This document shows positions 13,650-19,064 of a DNA stretch of 19,064 bases, piece by piece. The stretch is from contig CAZDQL010000113.1 in NCBI GenBank assembly GCA_964507325.1, positions 1 to 19,064 of the forward strand, read 5' to 3'. The translations under genes and the position numbers were made by a program. The notes under the pieces are model-generated. The model searched no databases, was not told the origin of the DNA, and saw only the letters and a list, made by a program, of their open reading frames with translations. Position 1 is the first letter of the stretch; every line of letters begins with the position of its first letter. Source of the DNA: CAZDQL01 sp964507325. Lineage in GTDB: Bacteria > Planctomycetota > UBA1135 > GCA-002686595.

Positions 13650-15344
13650 ATGCAGCTTGACAGCTCCCAGGCACCCCGCATAGCCTCTGAAACCACGGAC
13701 GCAGCCATGCCGGACTTCGATGAGGGAATAAAGAGGGAAGTCGCCGAAATCAAGTTCCTCATCCACGACCTGCGGGTCGAGAAGTTCATCAATGACGTCA
13801 TCCACTACCAGGTCACCCTGAATACCGACCTGGAGATCCACAACATCGAGCAGGTGGCTGTGATGCACAGCCACGACCTGCTGGAATTGAAGCGCAAGGC
13901 CCAGGAGTTGCGCAGGGCCTACCGCGCCTACTCCAACGCCGTCAAGAGCTTCTCTCCCCCACAGACCATCCTGGCCATGGGGGAGTCCTATGTCGGTACG
14001 ATCCAGGACGTCTGTGAGCTGATCATCAATCCGCTCTGGGGCCGCTTCGACTCGGTCATCTCGTTCCTGCCCCGGGACTGCCGTTCGGTTCAGTCCGCGC
14101 GCCGCTACAAGAACTGCCTGCACTGGATCTGCGGCGTGTTCTATCGCATTGAGCACTTTCTCGAGGAGAAGGGTGGAGGCGAGGTCGACCGGGAGTTCGA
14201 CGTGGCGGCCGACGTGGAGGACTTCACCACCAACGTCATCAAAGGCTACGTCACGGAGAAGAGCAGCTCGCGGGTGGACATCATCTTCGATGCCCTGGAC
14301 TCGGGTGTGGTGTGGGGCAACAAGTACCGATTCCGCCGCATGCTCTTCAATCTGGTCATGAACTCGGTGGATGCCATGACCGAGCAGCGCGTGGGTACGT
14401 TGCACGTCGGCGTCGCCAACCGCGGAGATCGCCTGCACCTGACGGTGCACGACGACGGCTGCGGCATGACCAAGGAGAAGTGCCAATCCCTGCTCTTCGA
14501 CCGCGCCACCCTCGATGGCGACATGCACTCCCTGGGCTTCATCTTCGTACGCCAGACCGTCGACGCCTTCGGCGGGGAGTTGGAGATCGACAGCACGCCG
14601 GGAGAGGGCACTCTCGTCACGGTGCGCATGCCCCTCATTCCGGGCAAGGTGCTGCCTCCCAAGCGGCGCTCGAAGTGCGAGAAGTTCAGGATCGCCATCG
14701 ACCACGATCCCGATTCACCGATCGGTGCGGTCGAGCCCCTCGAGCGCCGTGCGGCGCTCACCCAGCGGGTCGAGCCTCCCCCGAGCGCGCCGCCGCCCGC
14801 AGCTTCCCCGCAAACGTCACAACCGTCCAAGCCGCTGGAGGAGGAAGCGCAAGGGGTCGCCTACGGCGAGATCCTGCTCGACGACTACGCGATCTCGCGC
14901 TCCGACTTCAAAGGGTGCATCTTCGCCATCTCCGCTGATGATGCCGGCCAGGTGGACATGTTCATCCACCGCCCGTACGAGGCCCACTGGGACATCAGTC
15001 ACGAGGACCTGAGTCCCATGCTCTACGAGGCGACCGTGCGGGGTCGGATCGAGGAGGACGAGCTCAGACAGCCCGGGCTGATCCTCAAAGCGCCCCTCAG
15101 CCTGCGGGACTATCTCGAGCTCAAAGAGGTGGACGCGAGGGAGTTCAGCCCCCAGAAGTACAATCAGATGGTCCGCGACGAGTACATCGCCGTCTGCCGC
15201 GTGTTGGTGCGCACCGGGCTGGACCCCGAGATGGTCCTGCAGGCGACCGACCTCAAGCAGCTCTTCCCCGACTACGACACCTGTTTCGGCGGTGAACCAT
15301 TCCCCCTGCGGGTGATGGCGGAGCAGAAGTTGACCAGCGAATAG
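13650..15344 (+). CDS. Atypical GHKL ATPase / histidine-kinase-like protein with orphan C-terminal domain
   Basis: A 564-residue protein without signal peptide or membrane helix, so probably cytoplasmic. Residues of about 22-215 are mostly helical and may serve as a dimerisation region. No canonical H-E-L-R-x-P box is present; IHDLRVEK (38-45) and MHSHDLLELK (72-81) are the nearest histidine-containing helices. Residues of about 225-326 form a HATPase_c domain: N-box NLVMNSVDAM with N234 and N238, G1 box DDGCGM (268-273), a degenerate G2 box HSLGF (293-297), and the family ending GELEIDSTPGEGTLVTVRMP. A Pro/Ala-rich linker follows (about 370-395). Residues of about 403-564 form an acidic domain that I do not recognise (GEILLDDYAISRSDFKGC, FPDYDTCFGGEPF). 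No receiver or partner regulator is adjacent. It is divergent from the histone-like gene. ATP binding is well supported; kinase activity is uncertain. Confidence 0.78.
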   Translation: MQLDSSQAPRIASETTDAAMPDFDEGIKREVAEIKFLIHDLRVEKFINDVIHYQVTLNTDLEIHNIEQVAVMHSHDLLELKRKAQELRRAYRAYSNAVKSFSPPQTILAMGESYVGTIQDVCELIINPLWGRFDSVISFLPRDCRSVQSARRYKNCLHWICGVFYRIEHFLEEKGGGEVDREFDVAADVEDFTTNVIKGYVTEKSSSRVDIIFDALDSGVVWGNKYRFRRMLFNLVMNSVDAMTEQRVGTLHVGVANRGDRLHLTVHDDGCGMTKEKCQSLLFDRATLDGDMHSLGFIFVRQTVDAFGGELEIDSTPGEGTLVTVRMPLIPGKVLPPKRRSKCEKFRIAIDHDPDSPIGAVEPLERRAALTQRVEPPPSAPPPAASPQTSQPSKPLEEEAQGVAYGEILLDDYAISRSDFKGCIFAISADDAGQVDMFIHRPYEAHWDISHEDLSPMLYEATVRGRIEEDELRQPGLILKAPLSLRDYLELKEVDAREFSPQKYNQMVRDEYIAVCRVLVRTGLDPEMVLQATDLKQLFPDYDTCFGGEPFPLRVMAEQKLTSE

Positions 15345-15369
15345 CCCGCTGAGTGGGCCGCTGAACAGA

Positions 15370-15395
15370 ACGGGGCGCCCGGTTGGGCGCCCCGT
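15370..15395. terminator. Bidirectional terminator hairpin
   Basis: ACGGGGCGCCC, a GGTT loop, then GGGCGCCCCGT: a perfect 11-base-pair stem between the convergent kinase-like and citrate synthase genes. No T-tract is visible on either strand, so termination may need Rho or rest on the GC-rich stem alone. Confidence 0.65.
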
Positions 15396-15448
15396 CCGCG
15401 TGGGTTCAAGCCCAGAGCTCTGCGCTGCCGGGCCTGCGATCTCGGGAA

Positions 15449-16756
15449 TCAGCTCTTGATGCCCGCGACCTCCTCCAGCATGGCCGTGGTGACCGACTTC
15501 GGGCGCTCGATCGGGTAGCCCAGCGCGCGGTCCCAGGTGATGTTGGCCAAGGTGCCCAGTGCGCGGCCGACGCCGAAGAGCACCGTGTAGAAGGCGTACT
15601 CGCGGACGCCGTAGTACCACTGAATGACACCCGACTGGGCGTCGACGTTGGGCCAGGGGTTCTTGGCCTTGCCGTGCTCCTGCAGGACTCCCGGCGCCAC
15701 CTTGTAGATCATGTTGATGACCTTGAAGAGCGGGTAGTCAGGCAGGTTCTTCTGGCAGAACTCCATCTGCGAGACGTAGCGCGGGTCGGTCTTGCGCAGG
15801 ACCGCGTGGCCGTAGCCGGGGATCACCTGTCCGCTGTTGAGGGTGGCCCAGAGCGCGTCCTTGATCACGTCCTCGGTGGGCTCCTTGTCCCCCAAGCCTT
15901 CGATGAAGGCCTGGGTCCAGCGCAGGACCTCCTCGTTGGCGAGGCCGTGCAGCGGACCCGCGAGGCCGTTGATCCCCGCCGAGAGCGCGTAGAAGGCGTC
16001 CGACAAGGCCGAGGCCACCAGGTGCACGGTGTGCGCCGAGACGTTGCCCGACTCGTGGTCGGAGTGCAGGATGAAGTACATCCTCGCCACGTCGTCGTAG
16101 GGGTGCCCGATGCCCATCATGTGGGCGAAGTTGCCGCCCAGGTCGAGGTCGGGGTCGGGCGCGATCGGGGTGTCCGCGCGGAACTTCATGCGGTAGATGT
16201 ACGCCGCGATGGCGGGCAGCCGGGACATGAGGTTCGTGGCGTCCTCGTACGTCGGGTCCCAGTAGTCCATCTTGCTCATCCCCTCCCTGTACTTCTGTAC
16301 GAAGACGGACTCGCGTTGCATGGACAGGATGGCCGCCGAGAACATCGTCATCGGGTGCGTGTCGCGGGGCATCGCGCGCAGCACGTCGATGACGTACTGC
16401 GGAAGGGCAGAGCGCCGCTTGAAGTCGGCCGCCACCTCCTGGGCCTGCTCCAGGGTCGGGACCTCCCCCGTCAGGAGGAAGTGCCAGAAGCCCTCGACGT
16501 AGGGGTACTCGCTGCCGGGGACCTTGGGCAGGGCTTCGAAGGTCTCGGGGATGGTCTTGCCGCGGAAGCGGATCCCCTCCATCGGATCGAGGTAGGAGAT
16601 ATCGGTTACCAGGCAGCGCACTCCGCGGGCACCACCGATCGCCTGGCCGATGGTGACCTCCCCAACCTTCACGTCGGCGTGTTGCTTGAGGAGCCTCACT
16701 GTCCGGGAGCGGTGCTCTTCGATCTTCTGATACAGGGTTTCCTTGAGCGTCGACAC
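15449..16756 (-). CDS. gltA: Citrate synthase, mitochondrial (eukaryotic) type
   Basis: Condenses acetyl-CoA and oxaloacetate to citrate, the entry step of the TCA cycle. From GTG 16756 it has 435 residues, the length of the eukaryotic-type enzyme. The catalytic triad is complete: H270 in GPLHGLANEEV, H317 in GYGHAVLRKTD, and D372 in NPWPNVDAQSGV. Several long stretches match animal mitochondrial citrate synthase closely, such as LHSDHESGNVSAHT, ALSDAFYALSAGINGLAGP and LFGVGRALG, and little resembles the NADH-sensitive GltA of enterobacteria. GTG 16756 has SD AAGGAG with 7 bases of spacing. The frame is open further upstream but nothing there resembles the family. It is divergent from the YecH-family gene and convergent with the kinase-like gene. 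The symbol is used functionally; the protein belongs to the eukaryotic-type branch. Confidence 0.95.
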   Translation of the reverse strand: MSTLKETLYQKIEEHRSRTVRLLKQHADVKVGEVTIGQAIGGARGVRCLVTDISYLDPMEGIRFRGKTIPETFEALPKVPGSEYPYVEGFWHFLLTGEVPTLEQAQEVAADFKRRSALPQYVIDVLRAMPRDTHPMTMFSAAILSMQRESVFVQKYREGMSKMDYWDPTYEDATNLMSRLPAIAAYIYRMKFRADTPIAPDPDLDLGGNFAHMMGIGHPYDDVARMYFILHSDHESGNVSAHTVHLVASALSDAFYALSAGINGLAGPLHGLANEEVLRWTQAFIEGLGDKEPTEDVIKDALWATLNSGQVIPGYGHAVLRKTDPRYVSQMEFCQKNLPDYPLFKVINMIYKVAPGVLQEHGKAKNPWPNVDAQSGVIQWYYGVREYAFYTVLFGVGRALGTLANITWDRALGYPIERPKSVTTAMLEEVAGIKS

Positions 16757-16782
16757 GGGTCTTCTCCTTTTGAACCTAGACT

Positions 16783-16822
16783 CCGGGGCGGGGAGGATAG
16801 ATCCGCCCCCGGCATGCGACAA
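16783..16822 (-). promoter_or_regulatory. Candidate citrate synthase promoter with overlapping inverted repeat
   Basis: On the minus strand TTGTCG (16822-16817), exactly 17 bases, then TATCCT (16799-16794) resemble -35 and -10 elements with four matches each, which would give a leader of about 30 bases. CCGGGGCGG (16783-16791) and CCGCCCCCGG (16803-16812) form an inverted repeat with one bulged base; one arm lies at the expected start site and the other in the spacer. A repressor bound there would block the promoter. This is inference from spacing and symmetry. Confidence 0.4.
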
Positions 16823-16939
16823 ACGGCAAGGAAGGGGAGATCGGACCGTACAAGTGCGTAGAAGACAGCGCCTGGGGGCTCGCCAGGGGGTCTCGCCGCT
16901 GATAGTCTCCGCCGCCCCGAACCTTCCCCGAACCCGACC

Positions 16940-17185
16940 ATGCCCCCTTCGATCCACGGACACGACGTTCTGGCCCTGCTGGAGGATCTCCAGGCCCAAT
17001 ACACCCGCGCCACCCTCCTGGAGGCGATCCACGCCCGCTTCGGAGAGGAGGCGCGCTTCCACACCTGCGCGGCCGAGGGGCTGACGGCAGCGGGGCTCCT
17101 GGAGTTCCTGGAGGCGCGCGACAAGCTCGTCTTCGACTCCGCGGGTGCTCTGCGGCGGGCGCCGGATTCCTCCTGCGAGCATTGA
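16940..17185 (+). CDS. yecH: YecH-family small metal-binding protein (DUF2492)
   Basis: An 81-residue protein closely matching the YecH/DUF2492 family, annotated as metal-binding and of unknown physiological role. The opening SIHGHDVLALL, the middle ARFHTCAAEGLTAAGLLEFLEARDKLVF, and the terminal Cys-x-His (CEH) are all family features. H6, H8, H41, C43, C79 and H81 are the likely metal ligands. The start ATG 16940 lacks an SD but agrees with the family N-terminus. It is divergent from citrate synthase across 183 bases and convergent with the transglutaminase-like gene. No functional link with citrate synthase is known to me. Confidence 0.88.
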   Translation: MPPSIHGHDVLALLEDLQAQYTRATLLEAIHARFGEEARFHTCAAEGLTAAGLLEFLEARDKLVFDSAGALRRAPDSSCEH

Positions 17186-17197
17186 TCCGCGTCTTGC

Positions 17198-17226
17198 GCG
17201 GGGTGCGGTACTGCCCCGCACCCCGC
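17198..17226. terminator. Bidirectional terminator hairpin
   Basis: GCGGGGTGCGG and CCGCACCCCGC form a perfect 11-base-pair stem with a 7-base loop, placed between the convergent YecH-family and transglutaminase-like genes. No T-tract is visible on either side. Confidence 0.65.
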
Positions 17227-17233
17227 TCCCCCA

Positions 17234-19060
17234 CTACTGCTTCTGCGCCTGGAACGTGAGCCCGCCCCCCTCGCCGAGCTGCACTTCACCCATCAGGATC
17301 CCGTTCTGGATCGTCAGGGCCATGGTGTCGGGCATCCCCTGGAAGCGCTGGCCGTCGATGGCGTTGGTCTTCGACGTCCCCTGCATCTCGAGGCGACCGT
17401 TGCGCACGGCACCTTCGAAGCTCTCCCAGACCTCGTACACCGTGGTGCCTCCCCAGCCGTTGTCCCCCTCGTAGCGGCCGTAGAACTCGCCCTTGATCAC
17501 CCCGGAGGGATCCTGGGTGAGCTCGAGCACGAGGGGCCAGTGGATCTGCGTGCCGTCGGGGAGCGGCTGCGTGGCCTGGCCGGCCCACTGGCCGAGGGGC
17601 GAGCCGCTTTCGGGGGTGGGGCTGGGGCCCGGGGGCTGCGGGCCGGGCGGGGTGGGTCCCGCACCCTCGCCGTCGGGGCTGAGGGTGAAGTCCAGGACGA
17701 TGCCCCAACGCTGCAGGATGTCCGCCGGCAGCTTCTCGAGCTCCGGGTTGGAGACCCCCCGCGTCCAGGCCGAACGGATGTCCACCGCGATGATCAAGCC
17801 GTCCTCCTCGGCCTTGCGCGTGTTCTCCATCGCCGCCTCGACCACCCTCGCGAAGGGCGCCGTCCCGTAGCGCTGGCCGCCTCCCACGCCGGTCGCTTCG
17901 ACCGGGAGGAGGTTGCCACTGGGGAGCTGCACCACCGGGTAGGCGTGGCCGGGGATCAGGACCAGGAAGGACTTGAGGCCCACCGCCTCCGCCATGGAGC
18001 AGTACAGGCAGGCCAGCTCGATGCAGGTCGCCGAGCGGTCGCGGATCACGTCGCGCGGGAACTTGATGCTCTGCACGATGTTGTTGTCGAAGCTCATGGT
18101 CGGGTCGGCGAACCCGACCGGGCCCTGGTAGGTGAAGTTGTTCGCCTGCCAGATCTCGTAGCAGGCCTTCAGCACCTTGATGGCGGCCTCGTCGCTGTAG
18201 GGCGCGCCCTCTCCGCCGGCGGCCTTGTTGGCGGCCGCCGCGAACTGCTTGACGACCGGATCGTCGCGGCTCACCCAGGCCGCCACCAGGTCGGCGTTGC
18301 TGTTGACGTCCTCGAAGGTGCCCATGCTCTCTTCCGGCAGCAGGTTCGAGAAGACGTACTCGTGCCGGCCGAGGATCGAGATGCGGCCACCGTCCCCGTC
18401 GTCGTGCTCCTTGCCCTCGACGTCCGTGTACTTCCACTCGCACATCAGGTTGGCGGGGGTGGTGCTCGTCAGCTCGGCGATCGACCTGTTCAGCACGGGG
18501 TGGTAGACGGCGACCACCGTCTGCCCCGGGAGCACCTCGGGGAACTTCTGCCACAGGTCGAGCTCGGAGTAGGACCCCAGCTTGAAGCGCACCTTCAGGT
18601 CGGTGACGGGGCCGTCGCCGACGTTGGTGAAGACCGCCTTGCCGACCCACTGGGCGTCGAACTCGGTCTCCAGCCCGTACACCTTGTAGAGGCAGCTCAT
18701 CAGCCGCTCGCGCGCCGCGAAGCGCGCCTTCAGCCGGCCCTGCCCCATCGGGCCGGTGTAGGGCAGGTCGTAGGTCAGCTTCTCCTCGTTCACATCCCAG
18801 TTGAGGTTCGAGATCCCCTCCGGCAGGACGTAGGTCGCCGGCCCCTTCAGGGCGAAGCCCTCCTCGGCGTCCTCCGTGTAGAACTCGAAGCGCGCCACGG
18901 TACGCCCCGCGTCGTTCGTAGCGGTGCCGAAGAACTTCTGCTCCTCCAGCAGCCACTCCCACTGCCCGTGGCCGAGGTTGCGCCCGAAGCCCAGGAAGTG
19001 GAGGTCCATCACCACCGCGCTGTTGGCGTCGTCGTAGCGCGCCTTCGAATCGGACCTCAT
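17234..19060 (-). CDS. Transglutaminase-like domain protein, probably cut at its N-terminus by the window edge
   Basis: At least 608 residues. The first ATG in view (19060) is 4 bases from the edge, has no visible SD or signal peptide, and opens inside what looks like a folded domain (VVMDLHFLGFG), so the gene probably continues beyond the window. Residues of about 1-260 are beta-rich. Residues of about 310-400 form a transglutaminase-like core: C346 in ATCIELACLYCSMAEAVGL, H372 in IPGHAYPVV, and E388 in LLPVEATG at the third catalytic position, where Asp is more usual. After a Pro-rich linker (about 470-492, TPPGPQPPGPSPTPESG) comes a C-terminal beta-rich domain of about 115 residues (WAGQATQPL, IKGEFYGRYEG, MALTIQNGILMGEVQLG). 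Probably exported, acting as a protease or amide hydrolase on envelope material; this is inferred. It is convergent with the YecH-family gene. Confidence 0.82.
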   Translation of the reverse strand: MRSDSKARYDDANSAVVMDLHFLGFGRNLGHGQWEWLLEEQKFFGTATNDAGRTVARFEFYTEDAEEGFALKGPATYVLPEGISNLNWDVNEEKLTYDLPYTGPMGQGRLKARFAARERLMSCLYKVYGLETEFDAQWVGKAVFTNVGDGPVTDLKVRFKLGSYSELDLWQKFPEVLPGQTVVAVYHPVLNRSIAELTSTTPANLMCEWKYTDVEGKEHDDGDGGRISILGRHEYVFSNLLPEESMGTFEDVNSNADLVAAWVSRDDPVVKQFAAAANKAAGGEGAPYSDEAAIKVLKACYEIWQANNFTYQGPVGFADPTMSFDNNIVQSIKFPRDVIRDRSATCIELACLYCSMAEAVGLKSFLVLIPGHAYPVVQLPSGNLLPVEATGVGGGQRYGTAPFARVVEAAMENTRKAEEDGLIIAVDIRSAWTRGVSNPELEKLPADILQRWGIVLDFTLSPDGEGAGPTPPGPQPPGPSPTPESGSPLGQWAGQATQPLPDGTQIHWPLVLELTQDPSGVIKGEFYGRYEGDNGWGGTTVYEVWESFEGAVRNGRLEMQGTSKTNAIDGQRFQGMPDTMALTIQNGILMGEVQLGEGGGLTFQAQKQ

Positions 19061-19064
19061 TTCG

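Noticed and set aside
15396..15432. Second hairpin (TGGG/CCCA and the AGAGCTCT palindrome) after the kinase-like gene
   Set aside because: The stem is only four pairs and the palindrome is short enough to be chance beside the strong 15370-15395 hairpin.
15383..16861. Plus-strand 492-codon open frame opposite citrate synthase
   Set aside because: Antisense shadow of a gene with full citrate synthase motifs.
16870..16905. Near direct repeat CTGGGGGCTCGC / CAGGGGGTCTCGC upstream of the YecH-family gene
   Set aside because: Mismatched, low-complexity G-rich sequence without clear spacing to a promoter.
16757..17221. Upstream extension of citrate synthase in the same frame
   Set aside because: The translation is Arg/Pro-rich shadow sequence opposite the YecH-family gene, and GTG 16756 has an SD and the family N-terminus.

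Overview
The window is high-GC bacterial chromosome (close to 70% G+C by eye) with tight gene spacing and frequent GTG starts. There are no transposases, integrases, phage genes, CRISPR arrays, rRNA or tRNA genes. The mix of a mitochondrial-type citrate synthase, a histone-H1-like basic DNA-binding protein, a very large exported carboxypeptidase-regulatory-like repeat protein, a GHL6-like glycoside hydrolase and secreted large-domain proteins fits a Planctomycetota-type bacterium. Myxococcota or Acidobacteriota cannot be excluded. This is an inference from gene style, not from a marker gene.

Layout. (1) 95-947, plus: a PduO-type cob(I)alamin adenosyltransferase and an acylphosphatase, nearly abutting. 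(2) 1008-5657, plus: an exported S9B (DPP IV-like) serine peptidase followed closely by a putative exported glycoside hydrolase. (3) 5665-6231, minus: a four-helix conserved membrane protein. (4) 6370-9767, plus: a three-gene branched-chain 2-oxoacid dehydrogenase operon (E1 alpha, E1 beta, E2) without E3. (5) 9768-9900: a strikingly structured intergenic region with three potential hairpins, the last of which covers the Shine-Dalgarno (SD) sequence of the next gene. (6) 9901-12876, plus: a 991-residue membrane-anchored protein with about seven carboxypeptidase-regulatory-like repeats. (7) 12932-13501, minus: a histone-H1-like winged-helix protein with a six-copy pentapeptide basic tail, divergent from (8) 13650-15344, plus: an atypical soluble GHKL ATPase/histidine-kinase-like protein with an unrecognised C-terminal domain. 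(9) 15449-16756, minus: citrate synthase, divergent from (10) 16940-17185, plus: a YecH-family (DUF2492) small metal-binding protein. (11) 17234-19060, minus: a transglutaminase-like protein probably cut by the right window edge.

How the genes relate. The branched-chain dehydrogenase, citrate synthase and adenosylcobalamin-forming enzyme are compatible with one catabolic route (valine/isoleucine to propionyl-CoA, then methylmalonyl-CoA mutase with adenosylcobalamin, then the TCA cycle), but they are not one operon and that link is inference. The peptidase and glycoside hydrolase look like a co-expressed pair for exported polymer breakdown. Gene boundaries are marked by strong GC-rich hairpins (12888-12921, 15370-15395, 17198-17226) that lack T-tracts. 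No gene-free stretch exceeds 300 bases; the longest are 183, 148, 138 and 133 bases.

I did not find an obvious defence, secretion or biosynthetic system. The most novel-looking items are the structured intergenic RNA before the 991-residue protein, the kinase-like protein with degenerate motifs and an orphan domain, and the histone-like protein that shares its promoter region.
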